Under the pieces are notes generated by a model. That model made no database searches and was not told where the DNA came from. It saw only the letters and a list, made by a program, of their open reading frames with translations. A program made the translations under genes and the position numbers. Positions 1 to 14,200 of a DNA stretch of 64,000 bases are shown here, one piece after another. The first letter of the stretch is position 1. Each line of letters starts with the position of its first letter. The stretch is from Lanius collurio (taxonomy: Eukaryota; Chordata; Aves; Passeriformes; Laniidae): assembly GCA_020086605.1 (NCBI GenBank), contig JACBWW010000051.1, positions 2,547,347 to 2,611,346 of the forward strand, in the 5' to 3' direction.

Positions 1-53
1 CTGCAGGTTTGCGAGAAGCACTGAGGGACGGTGATATTTTGTTGTTTGAGAAG
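1..53 (+). CDS. Possible 3' part of a coding exon cut by the window edge
   Basis: From base 3 the plus strand reads 17 codons without a stop, AGLREALRDGDILLFEK. It ends at an AAG followed by GTAATA, a good 5' splice donor at base 54. The codons contain CpG (GCGAG, GACGG), which is scarce in the surrounding AT-rich DNA. The peptide is charged and shaped like a folded domain. The phrase 'L..L.DGDI..F.K' recalls ubiquitin-like segments of USP7-type deubiquitinases, but that is a weak resemblance and not an identification. If the CTGCAG at bases 1-6 is a 3' splice site, the exon could instead start at base 7; otherwise it begins before the window. The frame stays open past the donor to a stop at 99-101, so it could also be chance. 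The gene is not recognised. Confidence 0.27.
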
Positions 54-3000
54 GTAATAAACATAGAAGCGCTTTGGGGTTTCACATTGCCCTGCGATTG
101 AGCTGTTTCGGAATTGCTGTTAATAATAAATTCCTGGCTGTGGAGGCAGAGATTGCTGGCGTGTATCACATCCAGCGCCGAGACAATGTACCAGCATGTG
201 CTAACACCGGAGCGCGTCCCTGCTAGACCTGCCGTGGAGTGGCACTTTGACAAGATACTGGTTTGTCTCCGGCATACACCCAGACTGAAATTTTAATAAG
301 GTGCTTCATGAGTGCGAATTGAGCTCTAAACTCTCTGTCTTTGAACCAGACTCCTTTTTCAACACTTCTTGTTAGGATGCTTGTAAATGCTCGTGTAAAC
401 ATTTATTTGTAGCAATTTCAAGGAATTTAATAGTACTATTGTCTTCATATGTGCTTTTTATGCCATTTTTAAAATTTCATGCTTAAGTGTTCTATTCTTC
501 TAAAAGGCTCAGAATGTAATGGCAAGTACTGTCTGTGTGTGTGCATATGTGTGTGCATAAATATTTAAATATTTGTATATAATGTTTGGCTTGTACTTGT
601 TTAAATTTACCAAATCTTCTATTATGTGGAGGAAACAGGTATTATAACAAATTGAAATGCAGGAACACAGACTTAAAGAAGACTTTCTTTATAAGATTTA
701 GTTGTGTAGTTAGAAGATTATATAAGATCAAAGACATTCAAAATGCATATGTCCTAGAGAAGTAAAGTGTAGAAGTAGTAGCATTCTAGCAATTTAAGAA
801 TAGAAAGCTTTGTTGAAACAATACAGAATGCAAACTGTCAATAAGTCTGTGTAGCCATCTAACACCCTCACTGGGCACTTTATGAAATGCTGTTTAAAAT
901 CTTTTGTAATTAAACCACAGTCTCTGTTAAGGGCAGAGTTAATGAAAAAGTAGCATCACCTGTTAGTATGGTTACTTTATCTAAGTGTAATAGTTTACAT
1001 TGGTTGTGCAGACTCAGAAGTTTTTCTTCAAACTTCAGAGGAATTGGGAAAGGTGGTTCTTTTTCAAGACATTTCTGTTTGTCATTCAATGGGTACACAA
1101 CCACTGTACAGAATAATGACTGGTACTTTTCTAAGGGGCTTATGTAAGTGCTAGGGAAAGTCAATTTTTACAAGGGGATGACGACCTAAAGATAAGGAAC
1201 ATTTCTTCTTTTGTCAAGATTTAAAATATATACAAACAATGTATTTGAGCATCATTTTCCTGTCTATTGGCAAATCAGTGACCAGTCTGATGATTAATTT
1301 GGCTTGGCCCATATGCTGAGGTTTGTAGTTGCTGAGTAATAAATAAAAACTAGTCTTACATTACACCCCTATAGATTGTGTGGTATTCAAAAAGCCAACT
1401 GTGAGGTCTGAGCTTTAATTCATTTTGAGAGGAAACTTTTCTAGCTGTGGTTTCTTAGTGTACTGGCAACATCTGAGAACTCAAAGAAGTAATTTTTAAT
1501 CCAATTGTTAACACATTTACAGCATGTTTTTTTTTTTAAAAAAAAGTTTTGGTCCAGATAATGTTTGAATTTTCATTCTGCTTTTTAAAATAACATTTCC
1601 TACTAAGACAGCGTTTATTTGAAGCAATAACATTTAAGTCCTCTATGTGCTTGTTTTTTATAGAGATAATTAAAATAATGTTTTTTCTGTGTCATTAGAT
1701 TTCAACTGCTTGTGTAGCATGGGGAGAATTAACATGTGAACATCATTAGTGATGTTTTCCTGTAATTAAATTGAGCTATTTTCAGTTTTAATATTTCACA
1801 CTGAAAGTCAAAGGTGCATGAAAGAATTGAGGAGGCGCTTTTTCTTGTTAGGTCGCAGAGACTAGCAGTGGCTATTGATTTGAGAGGGCTAATAGTTATA
1901 TTTCTTTGCTTTTTTAAAGAACAGTTTTATTTCTGAAATATATATATATATATCTCAACATTTAATATATGGACATGGTTTTGGCATTTTCCTGTCAAAT
2001 ACTGACATTTTTGGTTCTGCAGTAAAAGGAAATTTCCTGTGAACAGTTTTACTGTTAGTCATGGTATTAGCTGTATTACTGATTGTGTGTTTAAAATTAT
2101 TTAGAACAACCTAGAAAAGGGAAAATGTTGAGTTCAATCAAGGACAATGTCTAGACTTTCTTGTCTGAGAGGTCAAACTAAACTGAAGGTCAAATTAGAT
2201 GGAGACAAAGCTCAAGCTGCTATTAGACTACTCAAGTCAATATACCAATGTTTGAAAAGCTGTTTTGTGTTTGTTTGCAATTTACTGTGAATTTAATCCC
2301 TCAATCCTTAATGCTTTTGGCAAAAGATGCACATAGGAGCACCACTGAAGTCCATGCTTAAAGATAAGACCAAAAAATTATTGGACTGATCCTTTAAACA
2401 ATAATATTCTTTTATATAAATGGATAGTTCTAAAAAGTTTGCCCTTCCCTGCCCTGGATCTGTAATAGAAAATATAACCTTACAATATAAATTAAATTCA
2501 TTTCTACTAAACTAATTAAGATAAGAGATGTTTTAGTCCTGACTTGCTCTTTCAGAAGGTTAATATTTAATGGAAATCACAAGTTTTTCCCAGGCTTTTT
2601 TTCTTTTTTTAAACTCTACTATACTTACAACTTCACAAGATCTTTATGAGGATGAACAGTTTTATATAATACTTACTGTGTTACAACAGGCAAGGAGGTT
2701 TTGCTGATACTCAGTACATGTAGAACTGGTCCACACTTTCTGACTGGAGGTGTCACATCCCTGAGCCTTCATGCCAGCTGATGGTGACTCATCTTTCTAA
2801 TTTCTTACTGCACAAAGCAGCTCCTGCACAGAGTGCTTTTAGTGATGTATGAAATGGCTCTGGCTGTGTCAGACTGTTCCAGCCACAGACTGGACCAACT
2901 TTGTGTCCTGGTTGTGTCTGCAGCCCCGAAGAGCCCCTACTTGCTCCTGCTCCTCACAGAGTGGCTGAGCTGAGCGGCTGCAGCGGTGTGGAACGTGTTC

Positions 3001-5230
3001 CCTGCAATACAGCCTCCCCTAATCCACACATGGATTGAAAAGAGACTTTGGGGCATTCTCTGTTAGCTCAATTTTGTCTCACAATTATTGGTCTGCATTG
3101 GGATCTCATAATGCTGGTGAAGTTCAAATACATTGTTTTAAATCCACCTTGCCGACTAACTCAATATAATCAGATAGACTTTTCGGATAAGTAGGAAGCG
3201 TGCTAGGCTTAGATATTATTCATTTTTTATTATTTTTTAAATAGGTTCTTTTTAGTTCAATTGATTGACATTCAGTGCCAAATAGTAATAAATTGTCTAC
3301 TTTCATCTTTATTGCTGAACATTAATAACCCAGTAGTCATCCAAATAGGGATGTAATTATAAGATTTTTAGTGACAAGCTGCACAACATTGGATTACAAA
3401 CTTAGGTTTAGCTGAGCAGGTTGTGAATGGGTATGTGGTGCACTCAGTGCCTTACACCAATGGCTGTATTCGGACTCCTTCTGGGCAGTAGTTAGGGAAA
3501 CAACTGATCTTAAATCGTGGTTTTTTATTTCCCTCAGGACCAGGTTTCATAGAAGATACATTTTATTCTCTGATGAATGGAAATAAAGTTTCACTGAGGC
3601 AGGGTGGTGTGGCTTTGGGGATATTTTTGTTTTGCATTTGTTTGCTTTGAGTAGTTTTGGGTTTTTTAAACTATCATGCAAGTCAGTATGGCACAATTAA
3701 GAACAGAGTATCACCCTTTTTGGTTTTGGGTAACAGGGTCTTGGTTCTGTTTTTGTTTTGAAGAGACTTCTTAGCCAAAACACATTTAGCCAAAATATTA
3801 ACTCTAATCATTCAGAACTACAAAAATGTGTTAAAATAGTATAAAATATATAAGTAGATGCTCTTGAAGAATTTTCTTGGTAGTTTGCCTTTACCTTTAG
3901 TAGCTTCCTTTAAAGCTTTGAATTGGTCTCAGTTCCCCAGATTTATCTGCTGTTTCTCAGCTCACAAGGCAAGGAAAGCACCACAGCTTTCTCAGAGGGG
4001 TGGTGCAAGCCTGTCTAAAATACTTAATGAAATATCAGTGAATACTTGAGGAGGATAGAAATAGCTTCTGGGTAAAGGCTTTGTGGGAGATGGCACGTGA
4101 GGTACGTGGAGAGGAGCAGTGGAAGCCAGGCCTGGACCTCTGCATTGGAAGAGGCACCATAAGCACATGATTTAATCTCAGGTGCTGTTTGGGGGGAGCA
4201 GTGAAAGTGACTGACACAAAACTGCCTTCTCCTGCTCCTCCTGGGTCGTGTAAGGGCACAGGGATAGCAGCCAGTGTAAATGTTTTGAACCACAGTCTGA
4301 AAGGCCCAGAGAAGCTTTTTACAGCAGTGTGCTCATGTACAAAAGCAAAGCCTGTCTCCATGTGAGTACTCCTGTGCTTAGCTATGTGAGAGTCTCAATG
4401 CCTCCTGGGAGCTTTTAGGTGTGTTCCCTTAAATCTGAACAGGAATTTTTCTTTTTTCTTTTACTTATTATTATTATTTTTTGGGATAATTTTTAGGAAA
4501 GTCACTTTTCCTAAACAATTGAGTTAGGAATGTTGATTCTGCTGTGGTATTGAGTGGCTCTGCAGAGTGTTGTCAGCTGTGTTGTAGAAAACTATCTTGT
4601 ATTAAGTATAAGAGGTATGGATGACTGTAGATGACTGTATGTAAGTGGAAACTATAAAAATTATTTTATGAAGCCATTGTGTAGGAGTGGAGGGCTTAGA
4701 TGTAAAAATGCAAAATACAGAAAGTCCTACTAAATATAAATACTAGACTTTTTTCCAAAGCTTTTTTGTGAGTGCAATGGCCTAGTGACTTTTCTAATCT
4801 CTCTAAAAAAAAAGGAGAAATAAGTTATCATAATAGTGTGTTCCAATATTGTACCACATGCTAAACCAGTGGTAAGCACATTTTCCAACAATGAAAACAA
4901 AAAAAGTTTAATATTTAGAAAGGCAGAAGACCAGAATGACACTAAAGAGAAGCTTTTTGATCTTGAAAATAAGGTTCACTTTACTTGCTACACTTGCCAG
5001 TGTTTCAGGAAATACGCTGTTTGATTCAGATTCCAGAGGACAGATAAGTCAATGGAAATAAATATTAAATTCCTCCTACTATATAAAAATACATTCCCAA
5101 GGCAGAAGTGTTTTACACTTCATACTTGCAACATTAAATGAGTTTTCTGAACCAAATAAAGCAAGTGATATGCAGTTCTGCTGTCACGGTGTGGACACCT
5201 ACTTGACCATTACTAGAGAATTAGGCATTT
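54..5230. other. Unique AT-rich non-coding DNA
   Basis: No repeat family or exon is recognised here. Bases 110-290 keep several CpGs (GCGTG, GCGCCGAG, CCGGAGCGCG) and could be a conserved element or exon remnant. A TA8 run lies at 1938-1953. A modestly GC-rich patch lies at about 2860-3010 and another at 4080-4380. The patch at 4035-4361 carries a 108-codon minus-strand open frame with no recognisable domain, treated as chance. The remainder is AT-rich with short T and A runs and looks like intron or intergenic sequence. Confidence 0.55.
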
Positions 5231-5253
5231 AAAAAAAAAAAAAAAAAAAAAAA
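5231..5253 (+). repeat. A23 homopolymer
   Basis: There are 23 consecutive A. An AATAAA lies about 75 bases upstream in an otherwise AT-rich stretch (5154-5159), so a retroposed transcript tail is conceivable. However, no open gene body or target-site duplication is visible, and CR1-driven retroposition in birds rarely makes processed pseudogenes. Most simply it is an expanded poly(A) microsatellite. Confidence 0.9.
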
Positions 5254-8200
5254 GGTACTTTTCATCGTAGTTCCTAATTATAGATGCTAGAGGGTTGAAT
5301 GTGCAGGTGCGGGCTCTTGCTGCATTTGGTTTTGGTTCTGTGCTCAGGGACATTCAGAAAGTCGTGGTCCATCAGGAGGTTGCAAGAGCACAATCTGGAA
5401 CATAGACCTTCCTTTCATGGGATGTTTTCTAGGGTGGGCATTTCTTCTAACTTTTCTCTGCATAGCTTCCACACAGAGAAGATATTTTAACGTTGTCTGT
5501 GGTTTTTGGGAGAGTGAGCTCTGGTTGGTGTGTTGGTTTTGCATGAGAACATACAAATGTGAGCATCCCCAAGAACATGAGCCTTGAAAGGATACGGAAA
5601 TAGTTTTCATTCCTACTTTAACAAAGTTGACTGAGCATTGAAATCAAAAGGATTATTACTGGGTCTCACAAAAAAGATTATTTTGTCAGACCCCTTCAAG
5701 TCAGGATAATGTTTTAGGCAAATCTTAGTTTTTAGAAGAATATTTGAATGAGTTGAAACTTGATGCATTTAACAACAGCTGTAAGTAAACACAAAAGCAC
5801 CATGGAAGTCGATTAGCAATTTTAATAATCTTGTAGCAGTTTGATTAGTTTATGGTGTTTTTATAAAGTGTATAGTTACCTAAACCATGATTGAGTTTAT
5901 GCAAGCATACATGTGATACATGGAGGTCTAGCTAGCAATGAAGATACCAAAAATTCCCATGGTGAATGGCTTTGATCAGTTTCTTCTGTTCTGGGAACAT
6001 GTGGCCTAAATATCAGCTAAAGAACACTCAAAAACACTGCTAAGAGAAACTATAAATTGTTATTGAGAGTGAGGCATTACAGAATAGGTTTTTAAAAAAA
6101 GCTGACTGTTCAGAGATGAGTGGGTGCCTATAAAATGATGAAAAATTCTTGTTAGCTGTACTCCAAATTCTATTCTTAATGGCCCTTTGGACTTGGATCT
6201 CTGGCTGTGGAAAATTCGTGAGAAAAAAATAAAAACCCTGTATAAAGGTATTTCTGCTAAGTCACCTGAAATAAATGCATATGTTTGGTAGTTGAGTCTT
6301 TTCAGGAAAGGTTTATGAGAAGCAGACTGTCAGGTAGATTATTAATAATCTAAAAAGCAAGGATAGTAATAAAGATTCATGTATAGCCTTGGTCGCAACA
6401 GGAACAAAACCTTCTTTGTTTTTGCAGAGAAGTCAGCTGGCTTTAGTCATCTCCCTGCATAGCAACTTATCTAAGTCTTCTCTTTTTCCCTGTCTCTCCA
6501 GCTGCTTGTTGTGGGCACAGAGCAGCCTGAGAAGAAGTCTCTTAGTGCAGTGCTAAATTTAGAGGTCACAGCTTTATTAACCAGTTCTGAAGTATGTGGT
6601 ATTCCAGTGCAAATCTCAGCTGACACCAATGGCCTCAGCTGTGGAATAAAGAATAAGCTTATTCAGCTCTCTTTTCTTGCAGCTTTTCTACCTGCTAAGG
6701 AATGCTGACTGAAATCCAGAACATTGTCACCTTCCTTCCTCTGTGCAGCATACCTGAGGCTGAGAGATGACATGAGAGTGCAGCTGCACATAACATAGCT
6801 CAGAATCATGGCAGTGGTCAGGAACAGTGCTGAAGAGGCTGAACACGCAGCACAATTTGGTGCAGCATTTTTCTAGGCTATCAAAGTCACAATTATTTCA
6901 ATATTCCTTATAGAGCAGGCCGTCTGGGAGGTGGAAATATCGTCATGGTCCTTTGTTTCATCATTGCAGGGCAAAGGAGAGACATAGTCTTTTTGAGATC
7001 ACGATGTAGATAACCAAAATGCCTTGCACAGGAAAAAAAGCTGAGATAGTGAATCCTCAGTGGATCGCTGTCATTGCTCTCGTCCTCCTGCTTCTTGCAG
7101 ATCATTCCCCAGCAAGGTGCTTCAACAGCCTGCCTATAAACAGCAGTCTCTTTCCCTTTGGGGCATGAAGAAGGGGAGAAGAAGAAAAATGCAGGGAAAA
7201 AAGTAACCTGAATAATGCCTCAGCTGCGCTGGGGTGTGCCTTTCTCTCTCAAAGTGTACTCAGGGCCTGTGGCTCCACCAGTGCATCACTGTTACTGGGT
7301 GAGTGCCTCTGAGACCCCGTGCCCTGCGCTTGCCTCGGAGCAGTGGAGGGAAGAGCTGCTCCTCCTGGTAGTGTGTCCCTTGTTGTGTTTCCAGTGAGGA
7401 TTAGTAACTAATGAGTTGAATGAGAGAGACCTTTCCCTTGGCTTTCACAAGCTGATGTCACTGCTGAAGAGAAGAAGTGGTGAGAGGTGAGTAGAACCTG
7501 TGGATTGCCTGTGGAGTATTTATTCTTCTATTGAGGCTCTAATTACCTTACTGCAACTCTTCTTCCATCTCTCCAGTAATCCCAGGGGCCTCTGTTAGTT
7601 CCTCTAGTTCAGCTGGCATTCTGTATCAGCTGCCTCCAGGCTTAAATTGCCTTTCTTTTTCTTTTAAAGGAGCAGTAATCACTTCCCTCTGTGTTTCTCA
7701 GTCCAAAATATAAGCCCTTATAGATTTCTCTTTTACAGAGCATCTTATGCATTACCTCCCATGCCTGTCACTCTGCCCATAATCTTCATTGACTGTGAAC
7801 ACTGGAGTTTATTCATTGTCAGTTCTGTAGATCTTGTGTTACAAGATTAGAATTTACACTTGTACCCCAGTTAGTTTAAGGCCAGCTTCCACATGACCTT
7901 TTCCCACACAAGGATACTGGGATAGAGAGGGCTGTGTCATTCTCTTCGTCTCGACTGTCTTCTTGGGAAAAGTCATAATTTGGAGTCTATTGATACTCCC
8001 CACATCGATGGCCATTCCCTACTTCCCTGGTGATCCCTTGCAAAGGAGACAGCCTTTCTCATTCCTCTGCTCTTGCAGAAGAGAAGCACTATGAAGTGTG
8101 GGGTTTAGATCCTTTGTAAAGCTGCTATGATTGCCACTTTGTTCTGCCTCCATTTGCCAAAGGTTTTCCATCTAGCCCTGGATACAAAGGAGTCTCTGAT

Positions 8201-11200
8201 TATTGAAAATTTCCTGGCCCCTGGAACGAAGTGTTAGAAGTCTGATGTATAGTCAGACTGGGTTAGTCCTTGTCAGGATGAAACCTGGTGGGTATTCAAA
8301 AAGTATTCAAGCAGCTTTTATGGAAACAAGTATTTAATCTCATGTATTATAGGAGGTTCTTTAAATTTGCAATATAAAAACACTTTGATAAAATGACAGT
8401 TAAGCCTGAAATAGGTACATTTGGCTGTTAGGATCTGATCTTGAAAATAGTCATTATTGCCCTTCTGTTGTTCAAATGACTGTGCATGAGAAAGAATCAC
8501 CTGCTTAGGGCAGCCTCTACTAGAACACATCTTCCCTGTTGTTGTCCATTTGCAGTTAAGTTTAATTGATACATTTGAAAACAGGACACTTAAAAGATGG
8601 TCAGATGTCACTTCAATTTTGCTAATAAAATGCTGGTTTGTACTTAGTAGAACCTAATATTGGCATAGCAGAACCTATCATTTATAGCTAGTAGGTATTA
8701 TTTTCAAACTAAGCAGAAACAAACATATGTATGAGCTTGAACTTGTGGTAGTTGAAGTTAATTTATGCCTTGCAGTGATTGTAGTGGCTTGGGATCAAAC
8801 CTTGCTTATACCTTGCTTATACCTTGCTTTTAGCTGGGTAGGGAGCCTCGCTTCTTGTTTCTAGGTGTTTTTCTTTAATGAAAAAGAAAAACAAATGAGT
8901 CTTGACACCACACATTGCATAAAGAATTGCTGAGGTTAAAGAAAAAGGTGCTCAATACTTGGTTTGAGATTGCTTTCCATTTAGGCAGTGTGAGCAGAAG
9001 TGAAACCCGGGGATCTCATTGCAGTTCAAGAGCAGCTATGTCCTACTCCATCTGTGTCTTGCCTTGTTTGTAAAAAAAGGATCTTGACAGGCATGGCAGA
9101 TGGAAGCACTGTGGCTGGTGTGCTGTTTACTAGGTCCAGATAGCAAACTAGCAAAAATGTGCTTCAAAAATGTCTTGCTGTCCTCCTCCTTGTATCACTG
9201 ATGTACTCTACATTTAAGTCTGGCCCAGCTGGATGCAAAGCTCCAGGGTGCAAACTCCATAACCAAGGGTTATTTGACTTCGTTCAGTCAGTTCATTAAT
9301 ATTTTGGATTATAATTCCCCAAATTTATTATGATCAGGTCTATCTGTGTCAGAAGTCATTGTAAGCATATTCCTGTGTATTTTAACATAATGCTTTCTGT
9401 GTTGGGTGGTTGGGTTATTTATTTTCTGTGTCAGGTGGTGGTCATTTCTGCTATGACCCTGAAAGGAATCTCTTTGTTAAATGGTGGTACTTTTTCTCCC
9501 TTCCACCTTCCTTTCTCCCTCTTCCCTACCCTGCTCCCCTCAGCCATGACATTACTGGAGGAGGTTTTACAAGTTAGTTTAAAGTTTGTAGTTGACTTAT
9601 TATCTTATTGCCAGAAGTTGTGTGTATACTTGGTGACATTTCTTCTGTTATGTGTGAACTCTTATTTGTTTCCACAACCAGTAGATTATAGCTAAATGCT
9701 CAATGTTAAGATTTGATGTTTATTCCCACTTTGGTTACTTGTAGAGTCCGTAGAGCTGTTTATTCATCTTCTCTACTTGGCAATTGTTTAATGTCCCAGT
9801 TTGCTCACATAGCAAATCTGCAATAGCTTTTTGTATTATGGAAAACAATCCTTCCTTGAATAAGGAAACAGTGCTGCAGGATAAGCTAATGCATTGAAAA
9901 ATAAGTTTATTCTCCACTTAGAAAAAGGGCTGTTGCAGTCCTGCAGATAAGGGTCGGATCTGTTGCCTCTGAAGAGCACACAAAATTCTGCTGGTCACTT
10001 CACCCACACAGCTCACAAGCTATGCTTTCCTTCCAGACCTGCTGTAGTAGGTGCATTTGGGAACTGGATTTACTGCCAGAAACGTATCAGTTTTGTGGGA
10101 AGATGTGCTTCTTTGGGTTTACTAATTAAGCACCTTTTGCAATTGTGATTTTTTTTTTGTTTGTTTTTAATTGCAAATGTTTCAATTAGAAAGTGTTTTG
10201 GAAGATGATAGAAGTTGGATGATATTTGAGTAGTGTAGGAGGGGAAAAAAATTAATCCCATTTTTAATTTCAGATAAACAGCTTTATTATAGAGGCTATC
10301 TTCTCTCTTTGTGATTAGTCTGAACATGGACAAGAGTGTTTTGAAAAAAAACTAAGCCAGCTGTATTATTTTGGAAGTACGTGGCAGCAAGATGGCCCAT
10401 TCACTGATGGCTTTTACCACATTATGGAACCATATTCTTCTTTCAATTACCAAGGCTCAGGTTTGGTTGAATAATGTTTAGTCAGTTCAGCCCTTCTCTT
10501 TAAAATTCTCTAAGGCTGAAATCCTTTGGTGAGCAGGGTGGATGTGCCTCCCTGCTGACCAGGACCATGCCATAGAGGTGCCAGAAGCACCTGAGCCTCC
10601 CCCAAATTAAAACTGGGTGCCAGGCAGTACTAAAATCCCAGAGTTGTTGTGTGTCACCTTGTTTTCCATTTCTTCCTCATCTCTGCAGTCCTAAAAGCTG
10701 ACTAAAAGCTGAAATTCTGCAATACAAGAGCTGAGCTTCTCTAAACTCCTGGGACACACCTGACAAGGACTATTTCAGTCTTCTCCTACGACTTAATCCA
10801 TTATCCCCGTGAATAATGGAATACAATGTCTCACAGTGGAATATGGTATCTCAATGGGAAGCATGTTTTTGGGAAAACTGAGTAAGTTAGACATTGGAGC
10901 TGCCTGCTTTTCTTGAATGGCTTATTTATAGATGTCCCTGAGTCTGCTATCTGTGAGTTATCAAAGACTTTGCACGATGAATTTGCAGTTTTATTGTGGA
11001 GAGTATCTTCTTTCACCATGAGATGGACTTTCTTTGCCCCTCCTCTTTACTGTGTCTGTGTTTTACAGTTAAGGCTTGTTTTCAGGACACTCTTGTCTTC
11101 TCTTTTGGGTGTCATGACTTACAATGGCAGAGACAGTACACCTACATGGAAACATAGCCAGAATGGAATGCTTTACCTGGCTGCTCAGTTCTCAGCTACC

Positions 11201-14200
11201 ATTTTACAGCTTTTGCATTCTGTTCAACACAGTTTTAAAGTTCACAGGACTTCTCTTCGGACCTTCTCATCCTTCTTCTTTTCCCACTTTCTTGCAGGAA
11301 TTCCAGACCAGAAAGATTTGTTCTTACCACAGCTGGCACAGTTGTTTACTTCATGTACCCTTTGAACAACCCTGCTTTCCCATGGGACTTCTGTAAAGCT
11401 TTCACCAAGTGAGACTGAGGTTAGAAATTAGAGAAAACAAATAAACCCAAACCCCAAATCCCCTTTCAAATGATAACAATAGTAAAGCATAGTATATCTG
11501 CAGTGGCTGTGAAATCCTCACCATTACTGATATTACAGTGCAGACTAGCCAGCCATCCATCTGGGATGATAGCATTACCATTGATATTGTCCTGCACTAA
11601 GGGGACAGGTTAGACAACTTTGCAGTGGGAACTCTCCCAGCTGTATTTTTCTGCAATGTACTGGACTAGCACTTCATAATACAAATAGGTAGATTTAAAC
11701 AGATGTCTACCAAAAACCCTCCAACTTTTTTCAAAGTATGTTTCATAGAAATTGAAAATATTTCTCAAGTGACTGAACTCAAATTTTCAGTTAGGACAGC
11801 TGAGTAGGACAGGGTAGTTAGAGAAGGGTAAAAATTTTGTTCCTGGTTACAAAAATCATTGCAATGACAAAGTAGGATATTGTGTTGTTTCCATTAAACT
11901 GTTTTTTTCCTTTTCAGGCTTCCTATCTAAGCAAGCTCTTACTGTATGGAAAGAAGCTAATATCATAAGATAGCTGTTTTATTGAGCTGTTCTAAAGGTG
12001 CTGCAGCAGCCTTCTACCTCCATAGCTGAAATTTTGCAGTAATAAGTATCTGTATAATCCAAGCAATTCATTTGGCATCACGTGTCCTAAGAACAGCATC
12101 CAAATAGCTGCTGAGACTTCACCAAATGCCATGTAAAGACAATGACAGTGTCCTTCCTTATTTGGTGACGGACCTGACGTGAAATAAAAGCCCAGAAAAG
12201 TAGATCCCGATTTACATCATACAGGGACACTGTGAGGAGAGGATAATAGGAGCAAAGTCTTCATGGTAGTCCCTGGAAGGCACATGAAATAGAGCAAGAT
12301 GAAAGATTTAAGCTATAATAGCTTTGTGAGGGAATCTCTCCTTGTTTCCCTGTATTGCATCAGTACTGATCTTTTTAAAAGTGGAAATAGGTGCCCTCTG
12401 TGACTACCACTCTATCAGTACTGCAGAATGGCTCCTTGAACTCTGAATTCCACTGAGGTATCCCCACATGCCCTAGATATTGCTGAGGCTTTCCCTAGAA
12501 AACAAAATGGCTCAGGAAAAATGACCGATTATCCAGGCTGGCATAACCTTCCCACATACTTTTCAAATATAAATTACAGTAGAATTAGCAAGTAAAATAT
12601 TGGATATCATCTCTTTTAATGCTGTCCTTTGAAATTAATGGTAATGATGATTCCCCAGTTTCGAGTACATGGCAGTGGCTTTCTAGTGACTAATTGCCTC
12701 AGTCAGTAATGTAATAGATTTTTGCAACATGATAATGAAGAAAATTCTAATGAAGGTCAGATAGCAAATGGCTACTGAATTGTTAGTTTTAAAAATCTGT
12801 CAGAATGTGTAATAATTTCTTCAGGTTTTGTTAGGAAGGATTTTTCACCCCCGGTGACAGATCTGTGATCATTAAAGGTATTTCAGTGATTTTGTGGGAA
12901 AAGCACACCTATTCTGTCAGGCCCTTGAAGAAGGGAATTCATGCTGCTTAACTTGATGCACAATGTTGAAGTCCCATTGGGTTAGGGGAGAGGCATTTTT
13001 GAACCCAAAAGGGCAGCCAGGGCTGTGAAATCTCATTGGCTGAACAGCCATCACAGACAGCCCACTGGCATGATGCAAGGGAACGGAGCACTGTGGAAAG
13101 GCAGAGGTTTTCCACTACATGCCTTCACTGGAGATGACTAAATCAGCAACATAGTGATGCAAAAATACCTGCCTTTGAGACACAAGTTTGGCTTTGTAAG
13201 TCTGTAGGGGTTTTTTATTTGCAATATTGTGAGCTGTTACAGTGCTGGTATTCTGCAGGGGGTGGTGGTAGTGTTCATTTGGATTAATGGTCAGGCTTTT
13301 ATGTTCAGGTAAAGGACTTTTACAAGGACATTGGAAGGAATGTGTCATGGCTTGTAAACAATCTTGTAAATGCATTTCTAAATTGTGGCTAAAATCAAAT
13401 GTGTTATTGTAGAATATTTTCTCCTCATTTGCATTTGTGAATCATTCATCTGTTTATCATCAGCTGGTGGTATTTCTGTAGTAAGTGAGTTTTCAGTAGA
13501 AAATTCATGATGAAGCTGCCTTTTCCCTGTGAATCAGTAGTTTAGAGTGAAGGTACTACTACAAAAGTATATTTCAAGTGAAGACTTGGTCAGCAATCCT
13601 ACATAAAACCCTTGCTTCTCAGGATGTGTTTTGGAGAAGCACAACACTACATAGGCTGTTATTTTGTTCTTGTGTTGAGATAAATTTGTTTGGTTTTTGG
13701 AAGGATATGCATGTATACATATGATTTCCTTCAAAAAAAAATTCTGATTACTGATTCCATGACAATGGAAGAGAGAGTCTCAAACAAATTTGTTGAGGAG
13801 GTATTAGATATAAGATTATTATTGAATTTGATAATTCCTATCATGTCTATTGAGCTTTTTAATACTAAAATATTGTTGCCTAGTTTGAGATTGGTATCTG
13901 AAAACTGGAAAGGAATACAGGTATTTACTTTATTAAAAAGACCTTAAGTCTTCATCAGATTCTAAGAGGCTTTTAATGGTTGATTTGAAAAAAAAAATTT
14001 TTTTATTCAATGAGTTGGAAAAGGGGGTTATGCCTGACTTCTAGACAGAAAACAAAATCACAGTATAGTACAAAGTACGGTATAGTACTTGATTGTACTA
14101 CATGTGCAAAATATTGTTTTAAGATTAAGTTTTTTCAAATTAAAAATAAATCAGGTCAGAACTACTGCAGAAAAAATATCTGTGTACTTCATTATATTTC

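Noticed and set aside
4035..4361. 108-codon minus-strand open frame
   Set aside because: No domain, splice context or family resemblance. Length is within what chance gives in a slightly GC-rich patch.
5000..5253. Processed pseudogene ending in the A23 tract
   Set aside because: There is an AATAAA upstream, but no coding relic and no target-site duplication could be found.
6481..6720. Exon after the pyrimidine tract ending CCAG at 6502
   Set aside because: The acceptor is good and the frame stays open for about 68 codons, but there is no recognisable protein, no CpG enrichment and no donor.
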